Below, piece by piece: positions 51,187-60,012 of a DNA stretch of 64,000 nucleotides. The DNA is taken from contig NZ_JADNQZ010000047.1 in assembly GCF_015709515.1 (NCBI RefSeq), forward strand, positions 1-64,000, written 5' to 3'. This DNA comes from Methylocystis sp. H62 (GTDB lineage Bacteria; Pseudomonadota; Alphaproteobacteria; Rhizobiales; Beijerinckiaceae). The notes beneath the pieces were generated by a model. That model was not told where the DNA came from. It made no database searches and worked only from the letters and a program-made list of their open reading frames with translations. Position 1 is the stretch's first letter. Every line of letters starts with the position of its first letter. Made by a program: the position numbers and the translations under genes.

Positions 51187-51759
51187 CTATGGTTCAAGCA
51201 CCGAATCCCAATAGAGATAGTCCATCCAGCTTTCGTGCAGGTAATTGGGCGGAAACAGCCGCCCGTTGCGATGCAGGTCCGCGACGCTGGGCTGAAAGGG
51301 AGCCTGAGCCGGCGACATATGCGCCTCTCTCGGAAGTCGGTCGCCCTTGCGCAGATTGCACGGCGAACATGCCGCGACGACATTTTCCCACGTCGTCGCG
51401 CCTCCCTTCGATCGAGGAATGACGTGATCGAACGTCAGTTCATCATGTTCGCCGCAATATTGGCAGGTGAAGCGATCGCGCAGGAAGACGTTGAACCGCG
51501 TGAACGCCGGGTGACGGGTCGGCCGCACATACTCCTTGAGCGACACGACCGAGGGCAGACGCATCTCGAAGCTCGGGCTTTTGACGGTCTTGTCGTATTC
51601 CGAGACGATGTTCACGCGATCAAGAAACACCGCCTTGATGGCGTCCTGCCAACCCCACAGCGACAGCGGATAGTAGCTCAACGGCCTGTAGTCGGCGTTG
51701 AGCACAAGCGCGGGGCACGCCTGCGGCGAGACGGTCTGTTGACGAAAGTGTGCAGTCAC
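51187..51759 (-). CDS. HNH endonuclease family protein
   Basis: A 190-residue member of an HNH group well conserved in alphaproteobacteria. The N-terminal part (VLNADYRPLSYYPLSLWGWQ; AVFLDRVNIVSEYDKTVKSP) is followed by the HNH domain RFTCQYCGEHDELTFDHVIP, RSKGGATTWENVVAACSPCN with two CxxC zinc pairs. The start is a GTG at 51759 preceded by GAGAGGAAGCAGG; 15 more codons upstream are open. Its role is unknown; conservation outside mobile DNA argues for a housekeeping nuclease rather than homing. Confidence 0.9.
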   Translation of the reverse strand: MTAHFRQQTVSPQACPALVLNADYRPLSYYPLSLWGWQDAIKAVFLDRVNIVSEYDKTVKSPSFEMRLPSVVSLKEYVRPTRHPAFTRFNVFLRDRFTCQYCGEHDELTFDHVIPRSKGGATTWENVVAACSPCNLRKGDRLPREAHMSPAQAPFQPSVADLHRNGRLFPPNYLHESWMDYLYWDSVLEP

Positions 51760-52133
51760 CCTGCTTCCTCTCGGATTGCGGAGGGGCCTGACGGACCGCG
51801 CCAAGGTCCAGCCCTTTGCGATGCCGCATATTTTACAGGCACCACGACAGGGTTGTGAAGGCCTGCGACATGACTTCCGACGCTGGGGCGCGCGCCGGCT
51901 CTAGAAAAAGATAAACGCTGGCGAAACAGTAAGCTGCAAGAAACGGCCGATATACAGTATGTAATTGGGATGTCTTTGTTTCGACGACGTCTACTCAGAA
52001 CTGTCGCCGCGCGCCGATCAGCAGCTCGTCCTCTGCTGTCGGATCGGCAAAAACGAAGAAATATTCGTAGGCAGACCGGCGCGCCCAAGCGTGGCCCTTG
52101 CCCACGCCCGGCGGCTTGGCGCCTACTGCCGGA
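51760..52133. other. 374-bp divergent gap between HNH and sbcD genes
   Basis: It should hold both promoters. AT-rich DNA near 51905-51985 includes GATATACAGTATGTAATTGG, a possible -10 region for either direction. No gene, repeat or RNA structure is convincing. Confidence 0.4.
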
Positions 52134-53339
52134 GTGATTCGCCTTCTTCACACGGCCGACTGGCATCTTGGCGCGACCCTGCAAGGCTGGTCGCGCGACG
52201 CCGAGCACCGCGACGCGCTGGCGCAGCTTGTCGCCATCGCCCGGGAGCGGGCGGTCGACGCCGTCGTCGTGGCGGGCGACATTTTTGACAGCCTCAATCC
52301 GTCCGCCGACGCCCAGCGGCTGCTCTACGACACATTGCGCGACTTGCGCGTCGCCTGTCCGCATGCGCGCATCGCGCTCGTCGCCGGCAATCATGACCCG
52401 GCGGCGCGACTCGAAGCGCCGCGCGCATTGTTCGAGATGGCCGACGTCGTTTCGATCGGCGCCTTTGCGCGTCGCGACGGCGCCTTCGACGCCCGCGCGC
52501 ATCTTTCGCCCATCCGCGACGCCAGCGGCAAAATTGGCGCACATTTGCTCGCGCTGCCTTATCCGCGCGCGGTGGATCTGCCCGTGACGAGCGGCGGCGG
52601 CGGCGCCAGCGCCGTGCGCGAGGCCTATCGCGAGGCGGTCGAAAGCGCGCGGCGCGAAATCGGCGCGGCCCCGCTCATCGTCACCGGCCATCTTCACGTC
52701 GCAGGCGCGCTCGAATCCGAAGGGTCCGAACGACGGATTCTCGTCGGCGGCGAACACGCCCTTCCGTCCGACATGTTTTCGCCGGATATCGCTTACGTTG
52801 CGCTTGGCCATCTGCATCGTCCGCAATCCGTCGACCGCGAGACGATCCGCTACTCCGGTTCGCTCATTCCGATGTCGAAGACCGAGATCGGCTATGCGCA
52901 TGGCGTCAGCATCGTCGACGTCGACGCCAGCGGCGCCGTTGTCGTCCAGCATGCGCCGATCGTCCGCCCCGTCCGTCATTTGCGGGCGCCGGCGACAGGC
53001 GCTTTGTGCCTTGCTGAACTTGAATCCGCGCTTGCGGCGCTCGATTTGGACGCCTCGGCGCCGATGGACGCCTGGCCCTTCGCGCATCTTGCGATCAGGG
53101 TCGACGGCCCAGCCGTTGGGTTGAAGGCCGAGCTCGACGCCATCTGCGAGAAATTTCCGCTGCGGGTCGTTTCGACCAGCGTCGAGCGGCCGCAAGCGCC
53201 GGCGGCGGCCCCGACGCCGCTGCGCCTCGCCGAGCGCAAACCGATGGATTTGTTTCGCGAAGCCTTCGAGCAGGCGCACGGCGTCGCCCCGACCGACAAT
53301 CATTTCGACTGTTTCGAGCGTCTTCTGCAGGAGGCGTGA
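52134..53339 (+). CDS. sbcD: DNA repair exonuclease SbcD (Mre11 homologue)
   Basis: The nuclease subunit of SbcCD, which cleaves hairpins and protein-blocked ends during repair. The 401 residues start IRLLHTADWHLGATLQGWSR (metal-binding DxH), then VVVAGDIFDSLNPSA, LVAGNHDPAARLEAPR, VTGHLHVAG and YVALGHLHRPQSVDRETIRY, the five phosphoesterase motifs in order. I start at GTG 52134 with CCGGA before it; a TTG at 52098 is also in frame. The stop overlaps the sbcC start by 4 bp. Confidence 0.94.
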   Translation: MIRLLHTADWHLGATLQGWSRDAEHRDALAQLVAIARERAVDAVVVAGDIFDSLNPSADAQRLLYDTLRDLRVACPHARIALVAGNHDPAARLEAPRALFEMADVVSIGAFARRDGAFDARAHLSPIRDASGKIGAHLLALPYPRAVDLPVTSGGGGASAVREAYREAVESARREIGAAPLIVTGHLHVAGALESEGSERRILVGGEHALPSDMFSPDIAYVALGHLHRPQSVDRETIRYSGSLIPMSKTEIGYAHGVSIVDVDASGAVVVQHAPIVRPVRHLRAPATGALCLAELESALAALDLDASAPMDAWPFAHLAIRVDGPAVGLKAELDAICEKFPLRVVSTSVERPQAPAAAPTPLRLAERKPMDLFREAFEQAHGVAPTDNHFDCFERLLQEA

Positions 53340-56300
53340 TATTGCGCATTCTGGCGATCAGAGGCGCTAATCTCGCCAGTCTCGCCGAAGGCTTCGCCAT
53401 CGACTTCGACAGCGAGCCGCTGCGCTCGGCGGGCCTCTTCGCCATCACCGGGGAAACCGGCGCGGGCAAGTCGACGATTCTCGACGCGATCTGTCTCGCG
53501 CTTTACGACAAATTCCCGCGCGTCGTCGCGGCCGGCGCGAGCGAAGGCGCGCCAGATCCGTCCGGAGAGACGCTCGGCTCTGGCGACCCGCGCACAATTC
53601 TTCGCCGCGGCGCCGGACGCGGGTTCGCGGAGGTCGATTTTATTGGCAAGGACGGGCTGCGCTATCGGGCGCGCTGCGACCTGCAGCGCGCCCGCGGTCG
53701 AGCGTCGGGCGCCTTGCAAAAGCGCGTCAGGTCGCTGTGGCGAATCGACGAGGCCGGCGAAATCGTCGCGCCGGTCGAGAGCGGCATAGAGCCGGTCAAT
53801 GCCCGCGTCGTCGAATTGACCGATCTCACCTTCGACCAGTTTCGTCGCACGGCGCTTTTGGCGCAGGGCGAATTCGACGCGTTTCTGCGCGCCGACGCGA
53901 AGGAGCGCGCCGAACTTCTCGAAAAAATCACCGGCGCCGAAATCTATGGCGTTCTGTCGCAGCGCGCCTTTGAACGCGCCCGCGAGGCGCAGCAGGCGAC
54001 AGCCCTTATCGAAAGCAGTTGCGCCCAGATCGGCGTGATGTCGGAAGACGAGCGCGCCGCGATCGATGCAGACGTCGCAGCGGCCGCAGCCGAACGCGCG
54101 CAAGTCGCCGAAAAGCGCAGCGCCATGGCTGACGCGCTGCGCCGGTTCGACGCCTTGGCTCAGGCGCACGCAAAGCTTGCGCAGGCGATGTCGGCGCGCG
54201 AGGGCGCATTACGGGCGTTTGACGAGATGGCGCCGCGGCGCGAAACGCTCGCGGCGCTCGCTCAGGTCGAGCCGTTGCGCACGCCGCGGGACGAGATGCG
54301 GCGCGCCGAGGAAACGCAAAAGGCGGACATCGAAGAGGCCGCCGACGCCAAAGCGAAAGCGGGCGCCGCTCAAGAAGCGTTCGCCGCTCAGGAGGCGCGC
54401 GCGCGCTCGGCTTCAGAGGAAGTCGCCGCCTCGGAAGCGGAGATCGCCCGGTTCGCGCCGATATGGAGCGAAGCGGCGGCGCTCGACGCGCGCATCGCCA
54501 ATCTGGCGCAGGAGGAAGGGAAGGCGCGCGGCGTCGCCGAGGGCGCCGCGTCGCGCGCTGCGGAGAAGCGCGCCGAACGCGCCGAAACAAGCGAACGGCG
54601 CGCCGATATTGAACGCGAGAAGGAGGCGGCGCTCGCCGATCTTGCGCGCCTCGCGCCGGCGCGGGCGCTCAGCGAACGCTGGCGAGACATCGACGATTGG
54701 CTGACGAAGCGTACCGAAATCTCGCAAGCCAAGCGCGCCTGTGATGGCGCGCTCGCAGCGGCCTTCGCCGACATCGATCGCGGCGACGCGACGCTTGCGG
54801 ACTTTAACGCGCGCGACGCGCAAGACAGAGCCGCCTGTGAAAAACTTGCCGCGCAAATCGCGGACCGCGACGGCGCGCTCCTCGCCCTCGACGAACCTGC
54901 CGCGCTCGCCCGCGCTGACGATTTGGCGCGCGCCGTCGAGCTGATCGAGGCTTTGCGTAGATGCGCGCGCACCTTTGACGAGGCGGACGTCGCGGCGGCT
55001 TCCGCGCATCAGGACATCGCCCACTACGCTCAGGACGAAGCGGCGGTTCGACAGAAGCTTGAGGGAATACGTTCGGAGCGCGCGCGACAGGCAGCGCAAA
55101 GCGCCGAGGCCGAACGCTTTGGCGAGTTGGCGGACGCCGCGGCGGATCCCCATGCGCTGCGATTGCGCGCGGCGTTGAACGACGATGCGCCGTGCCCCGT
55201 ATGCGGCGCGCGCGAACATCCTTTCGCCGAGACTCATGACGCGGCGAGCGCGTTAATCGAAGCGCTGCGCGCGCGGCGCGACGAGTCGCGGCGAACGCTC
55301 AGCAGACTGGACGAGGAGGCGGTCTCCTTGAGCGCGCGGGCGGCGCAGGCGCAAGCGCTCTATGACGACGCGTCGCGTCGCGCCGCACAAGCGCAGGCGG
55401 CGCGCGGGCGCGCCGAGGCCGAATATGCGTCGCTGCTGATCGCCGATTGCGCGCGAGATATGGCGCCGGAACTGGCCCCGCCGACATCGATCCTGTCAGC
55501 CTCGCCGCGTCTGCAATTATTGACGAAGGAGCTTGCGACCGCGCGCGATGGCGTCGCGCAAAAGCTTCTCGCCGCGCGTCGGCTGCGCGAGGAGCGCGAT
55601 CGGCTGCGCGCGGAGCGCGACGCGGTTCGACTGGCGCTCGACGCCCGTCGGGAAGAGCTTGCGGCGCTCGCCATATCGCTGGAAGCTTTGCGCGAAGCGC
55701 GCGCGCGGTCCAGGGCGGAAGGCGCCGGACTCGTCGAGCGTCTGGAATCGCTCGATCGGTCGCTCGCGCCTTATCTGCAGCTTTGCGACCTCTCGGCCGT
55801 CGATCTCGATCGTGACGCCGCTTCTGCGCGCCGTCGGCTCGAGGCGGCGGGCGCGCATTATCGGCAGGCGCTGGCGTGCTCGGATGCGTGCGCCGAAAAC
55901 CTCGCCGCGATCAGTCTCAAGGCGGAGCGCCTCGCGGCAGAGTCGGACGCCTTATCCGCCCGCGAGGCCGAAGCGAACGGCGATCATCAGGCGCGCGCAA
56001 GGAGCCTTACTGAGGCGACCGATGCGCGCGCGCTGCTTCTGGAGGGAGAGGCGACAGCCGCGCATCGGTCCCGCATCGAGGCGCGCCACAGGGCGGCGAT
56101 TGCGGCGCGCGACGAGGCGCGCCAGCGGCTCGCTGAAGCTCAGCAGTCGAAAACCGCCTGCGAGACGCGTCACGCCCATTGTGCAAGCGCCGCGGAAAGC
56201 GCGGCGGCCCGCGCCGAGCAAGCGCGCGCGGCCTTTGCAATGGCGCTCGCCGGCGCTGGCTTCGACGAGGCGACTGCGGCGCCGCTTCTTGCAATGTCGC

Positions 56301-57109
56301 GCGAAGAGCAGACGGCGCTGCGTCGCGTCGTTCAGGCAGTTGAATCGGATTGCGCCGCGGCACGAACCGCCGTCATGGAGCGCCAGAAGGACTTTGATGA
56401 CGCGCAGGCGGTCGCCCCGGTTGAAGCGTCGCGTGAGGTTCTCGCGGCTCAGGAGAAAGACATCGCTGGTCGCCTCGACGAATTGTCGGCGCGGCTCGGC
56501 GCGCTGCGCGAGCGTGGCGCGAAGGACGATGAGGCGCGGGAGCGCGCGGCAGCGCTCGGCGAGGAACTCGAGCGTGCGCGCACGAACGGCAAACTCTGGA
56601 GCGAGATCAACGACGCCATCGGCTCGGCGAGCGGCGACAAGTTCCGCCGTTTCGCGCAGGCCGCGACGCTGCAGCATCTCGTCGGGCTCGCCAATCAGCG
56701 CCTGGCGCTGCTTGCGCCGCGCTATGCCCTGGAGCGCTCGGGCGACGCCGGGTCGCTGGGCCTCCAGATCATCGACCGCGACCTTGGCGACGAGCGCCGT
56801 TCGACGCGTTCGCTCTCCGGCGGGGAGCGCTTCCTCGCGTCGCTCGCCTTGGCTTTGGCCCTTGCCGGACTCGAGGGGCGCGATTCATTCGTCGACACGC
56901 TGTTCATCGATGAAGGATTCGGCGCGCTCGATTCCGCGACCCTCGACGTCGTCATAGACGCGTTGGAGACGCTGCAGGGGCAGGGGAGACGGGTGGGGGT
57001 GATCAGCCATGTCGATTCGCTCCAGCAGCGCATCGCGACGAAAATCTGCGTCGAGCGGCGGGGCGGCGGGATTAGCGTGGTCCGACTACGTGCGCCAGGT
57101 TACGCATGA
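53336..57109 (+). CDS. sbcC: SbcC ATPase (Rad50 homologue)
   Basis: The ATPase subunit of SbcCD. The 1257 residues have N-terminal Walker A GETGAGKSTILDAICLALYD near 39-58, two long coiled-coil arms rich in Ala, Arg and Glu, the zinc hook CPVCGAREH near 619, and a C-terminal half with signature SLSGGERFLASLALALALA near 1159 and Walker B LFIDEGFGALD near 1189. The GTG start is embedded in the sbcD stop (GTGA), giving coupled translation and equal dosage. Confidence 0.96.
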   Translation: MILRILAIRGANLASLAEGFAIDFDSEPLRSAGLFAITGETGAGKSTILDAICLALYDKFPRVVAAGASEGAPDPSGETLGSGDPRTILRRGAGRGFAEVDFIGKDGLRYRARCDLQRARGRASGALQKRVRSLWRIDEAGEIVAPVESGIEPVNARVVELTDLTFDQFRRTALLAQGEFDAFLRADAKERAELLEKITGAEIYGVLSQRAFERAREAQQATALIESSCAQIGVMSEDERAAIDADVAAAAAERAQVAEKRSAMADALRRFDALAQAHAKLAQAMSAREGALRAFDEMAPRRETLAALAQVEPLRTPRDEMRRAEETQKADIEEAADAKAKAGAAQEAFAAQEARARSASEEVAASEAEIARFAPIWSEAAALDARIANLAQEEGKARGVAEGAASRAAEKRAERAETSERRADIEREKEAALADLARLAPARALSERWRDIDDWLTKRTEISQAKRACDGALAAAFADIDRGDATLADFNARDAQDRAACEKLAAQIADRDGALLALDEPAALARADDLARAVELIEALRRCARTFDEADVAAASAHQDIAHYAQDEAAVRQKLEGIRSERARQAAQSAEAERFGELADAAADPHALRLRAALNDDAPCPVCGAREHPFAETHDAASALIEALRARRDESRRTLSRLDEEAVSLSARAAQAQALYDDASRRAAQAQAARGRAEAEYASLLIADCARDMAPELAPPTSILSASPRLQLLTKELATARDGVAQKLLAARRLREERDRLRAERDAVRLALDARREELAALAISLEALREARARSRAEGAGLVERLESLDRSLAPYLQLCDLSAVDLDRDAASARRRLEAAGAHYRQALACSDACAENLAAISLKAERLAAESDALSAREAEANGDHQARARSLTEATDARALLLEGEATAAHRSRIEARHRAAIAARDEARQRLAEAQQSKTACETRHAHCASAAESAAARAEQARAAFAMALAGAGFDEATAAPLLAMSREEQTALRRVVQAVESDCAAARTAVMERQKDFDDAQAVAPVEASREVLAAQEKDIAGRLDELSARLGALRERGAKDDEARERAAALGEELERARTNGKLWSEINDAIGSASGDKFRRFAQAATLQHLVGLANQRLALLAPRYALERSGDAGSLGLQIIDRDLGDERRSTRSLSGGERFLASLALALALAGLEGRDSFVDTLFIDEGFGALDSATLDVVIDALETLQGQGRRVGVISHVDSLQQRIATKICVERRGGGISVVRLRAPGYA

Positions 57110-57327
57110 CGCGTGATGCCACTAGCCGACCCTGAAACAAGCCTCCAATCGATTCTATTCGGAGGAGGACTCGCGTCGAAAAAGCCGCAAATGTGCGGAG
57201 AGGCCATGAGAAAAAAACTCCCGCTGTGGCGGTAAAGCCACAAAAAACAATGATCAGCGCCAAAGACTGTGGCGCCGGCGCCACACCTCTTGTGCCTTGC
57301 AACGTCACATTACAGCTAGGGCAAAGT

Positions 57328-57345
57328 TTGTCACGGGTCTGTCAT
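57328..57345 (+). promoter_or_regulatory. PHO box (PhoB site) before the first porin gene
   Basis: TTGTCAC (57328-57334), 4-bp spacer GGGT, CTGTCAT (57339-57345). The second half-site equals the PhoB consensus CTGTCAT and the first matches 5 of 7, with the correct 11-bp period. It lies 50 bp before the porin start codon. TTCACT about 11 bp downstream is a weak -10 box, consistent with a PhoB-activated promoter that lacks a -35. Confidence 0.7.
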
Positions 57346-57394
57346 CCAGCGCCGGCTTCACTGTCGCTCGAAAGTTAACGGGGGAATGGAACCA

Positions 57395-59020
57395 ATGAAA
57401 CCTGGAGTTGGACAACGCGCGCTCGCCATCGCTGCGTTCGGCTTATATGCGATGGCTTCGGCCGCTCCGGCCGCAGCCGACACTGCGTCCGAAATCCGCG
57501 CGCTCAAGGCGCGGCTCTCCAAGCTCGAAGCCGACGAAGCCCGCGCCCGGCGCGAGGCCAGGGTCGTGCACGCGTCACTCCCGGCCGACAAGGGGCCGCC
57601 TCCGCCGCCGCCGCCGCTGCACTGGTATGAAAGGCTGAGCCTGCGCGGCTATACGCAGATGCGCTACAATGACATTCTGAGCGGTGGCCCGAATTATTAT
57701 GACATCAGAACGACGAACGACCGTTCGGTCGGCGACCGCCAGAACTTCTTCATTCGGCGCGCGCGCATCATTCTAAGCGGCGACGTCTCCGATCATCTGT
57801 ACCTATATTTCCAGAACGACTTCGCGAGTTCTCCTCCAAATGCAAATTCGACTTCGGCGACCTTCGCCCCTTACGGGAACGCCGCCAGTCAGGCCGTCTA
57901 TTATTTCTACAATCCCGTCTTCGCCTTTCCAGGCTACAACCAGGTCGGCAGTTACTCTAACGCGCCCGGCAATTTCGCGCAGATTCGCGACCTATACGCC
58001 GACATCTACTTCGACAAGGACAAGGAATTCCGCGTCCGCGCCGGCCAGTCCAAAATTCCATACGGCTTCGAGAACCTGCAGTCGTCGCAGAATCGTCTGG
58101 CGCTCGATCGCGCCGACGGGATCAATACCTGCTGTAAGGACGAACGCGATCTTGGTCTCTTCTTCATGTACACGCCCAAGGAAATGCGGCATCTCTTTCG
58201 CGATCTCGTGAAGAACAATCTGAAAGGCTCGGGCGATTACGGCATGTTCGCTTTCGGCGTCTACAACGGCCAGGGCGCCAACCGCATCGAACTCAACAAG
58301 GGCACGCATCTTGTCGCGCGCTTCACCTATCCTTACGTTTTCGAAAATGGTCAGGTGGTCGAAGCGAGCGTCCAGGGTTACACGGGACGTTTCATGCCTT
58401 ATACGCAGGCGATCAGGCCCTCTTTGGGCATGGGGACGAACTGGGCGGGCTTCATTCCGTTGAACAGCCCGTACGCTACCATCGGATCGGCCTTTGTCCC
58501 TTATGTGAATGGCCCGGGATGGAGCAGCCTTGGCAACTTTAACTATTCTCAATACGGCGCCGTCAACACTTGGGGACCGGCCGTGGCCAATGGCGGCGAG
58601 GGCATTCGCGACTCTCGCGTCGCTATCACTGGCGTCATCTATCCGCAGCCGTTCGGTTTTCGCGCCGAATGGAACTGGGGCGTCGGGCCGCAGCTAAACG
58701 CCACGCAGACCGCCATCGAGGCGAAACGGCTGAATGGCGGCTATGTCGAAGCCAGCTATAAATATGAGGACAAGGACTTCGGCACTGGCGTGTATTTCCC
58801 CTTCGTCAAGTGGCAATACTATAATGGCGGGTTCAAATTCGATAACAACGCGCCGGCGGGCCGCGTCAACGAATGGGACGTCGGCGTCGAGTACCAGCCC
58901 TTGCCGGAACTCGAATTCACCGCGATCTACTCTCACATGGACCGCACGAATACGGTTGCAGCGCCCTATCGGCAGTTCCAGGCGGATCTGCTGAGGATGC
59001 AGCTGCAGTGGAACTACTGA
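57395..59020 (+). CDS. Outer-membrane porin, phosphate-selective O/P-like
   Basis: A 541-residue beta-barrel porin. The signal peptide (ALAIAAFGLYAMASAAPAAA) is followed by a short coiled coil (SEIRALKARLSKLEADEARA) that should trimerise or touch peptidoglycan, a Pro-rich hinge and the barrel: LRGYTQMRYNDILSGG, FFIRRARIILSGDVSDHLYL, RDLYADIYFDKDKEFRVRAG, QSKIPYGFENLQSSQNRLAL, and terminal MQLQWNY with the aromatic last residue for BAM. ATG 57395 has GGGGGA 9-10 bp before it; ATG 57386 is too close to that site. A PHO box upstream suggests induction under phosphate starvation. Confidence 0.88.
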   Translation: MKPGVGQRALAIAAFGLYAMASAAPAAADTASEIRALKARLSKLEADEARARREARVVHASLPADKGPPPPPPPLHWYERLSLRGYTQMRYNDILSGGPNYYDIRTTNDRSVGDRQNFFIRRARIILSGDVSDHLYLYFQNDFASSPPNANSTSATFAPYGNAASQAVYYFYNPVFAFPGYNQVGSYSNAPGNFAQIRDLYADIYFDKDKEFRVRAGQSKIPYGFENLQSSQNRLALDRADGINTCCKDERDLGLFFMYTPKEMRHLFRDLVKNNLKGSGDYGMFAFGVYNGQGANRIELNKGTHLVARFTYPYVFENGQVVEASVQGYTGRFMPYTQAIRPSLGMGTNWAGFIPLNSPYATIGSAFVPYVNGPGWSSLGNFNYSQYGAVNTWGPAVANGGEGIRDSRVAITGVIYPQPFGFRAEWNWGVGPQLNATQTAIEAKRLNGGYVEASYKYEDKDFGTGVYFPFVKWQYYNGGFKFDNNAPAGRVNEWDVGVEYQPLPELEFTAIYSHMDRTNTVAAPYRQFQADLLRMQLQWNY

Positions 59021-59044
59021 TCATCCGGTCAGACTAACTCTTGT

Positions 59045-59076
59045 CAAACGCCCCCGGTTCGCGCCGGGGGCGTTTG
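59045..59076 (+). terminator. Hairpin terminator after the first porin gene
   Basis: A perfect 13-bp stem CAAACGCCCCCGG/CCGGGGGCGTTTG with a TTCGCG loop begins 24 bp after the porin stop. The right arm ends in TTTG rather than a long T-run, but stem strength makes termination likely. Confidence 0.75.
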
Positions 59077-59150
59077 CGATTTCGGGACTTCCGTTTGCTC
59101 GTCTGATAACGAAATGACCTTGGTTGGGTTTTGGTGCGAGGACTCGAAAG

Positions 59151-59861
59151 ATGAAGCTGATCGCGACGATTGCCTTGTCCTTCATGTTGGCGTTGGCAGG
59201 GTCAGCGCTTGCTGAAGATTATGAGAACGCCGTCAGCGCAACGCGACGCGGAGAGTTCGCTGGCGCGTTCAAATTACTCAAGCCGCTGGCCGAAAAGGGC
59301 GACGCGCGCGCGCAAGCGGACCTCGGCGCGATGTATCTCACAGGCAAGGGAGTCGCCGCCAATCCCAAGGAAGCGTTGAAATGGCTTCGCTTGGCCGCAG
59401 ATCACGGCAATGTCTCCGCCCAATTCAATCTCGGCACCATGTATCTCGAAGGACAGGTGGTCATGAGGGATTACAAGGAGGCGATGAAGTGGAATTTGCT
59501 CGCCGCAGGCCAGGGACTGGCCGCGGCGCAAGTGAACATCGCCTCAATGTACTATGACGGCGTCGGCGTCGCGCAGGATTACAAGGAAGCGGCCAAATGG
59601 CTGCGGCTCGCGGCGGAGCAGGGCGACGCCGACGCGCAGTTGAATCTCGGCAACATGTATGTCGCCGGACAGGGCGTCGAGCGCGATCTGCTGCGCGGCT
59701 TCATGTGGACGCAGCTCGCGACGGAGTCGCTTTCGATGGGCGAGACCGAAAAGAAGGCGGTGCGGGACATGTCGGCAAAGTCATTGTCGCCGGAAGACGT
59801 CGCCAAGGCTCAAGCCATGGTCGCTCGCTGCAAGGAATCGAAGTTTAAAAATTGCGATTGA
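59151..59861 (+). CDS. Exported Sel1-repeat protein
   Basis: A 236-residue protein with signal peptide KLIATIALSFMLALAGSALA and four or five Sel1/TPR-like repeats, each with the pattern A-x2-x-LG-x-MY-x-x-G-x-G-V-x-x-D-x-x-EA-x-KW (for example AQADLGAMYLTGKGV, AQFNLGTMYLEGQVV, AQVNIASMYYDGVGV, AQLNLGNMYVAGQGV). The tail KAQAMVARCKESKFKNCD has two cysteines. Sel1 proteins are scaffolds; the partner is unknown. It sits between two porin genes but has its own leader. Confidence 0.88.
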   Translation: MKLIATIALSFMLALAGSALAEDYENAVSATRRGEFAGAFKLLKPLAEKGDARAQADLGAMYLTGKGVAANPKEALKWLRLAADHGNVSAQFNLGTMYLEGQVVMRDYKEAMKWNLLAAGQGLAAAQVNIASMYYDGVGVAQDYKEAAKWLRLAAEQGDADAQLNLGNMYVAGQGVERDLLRGFMWTQLATESLSMGETEKKAVRDMSAKSLSPEDVAKAQAMVARCKESKFKNCD

Positions 59862-60012
59862 TCTACGCGGGAACGCTCCCTCTTTTAGTATCCGCGCGCC
59901 TCCTCGAGCAGCCCGTTGAACGGAGGCTAAACGGCAGGCAATCTCGGTAACCATTCGTTAAGGTTAACGCCCCACCCTGTGCGAACGCAAAAAGGGACGT
60001 GCGGGGCTGGAC

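Noticed and set aside
53300-54169. 289-codon minus-strand frame within sbcC.
   Set aside because: Antisense shadow; composition mirrors the Ala/Arg/Glu-rich coiled coil.
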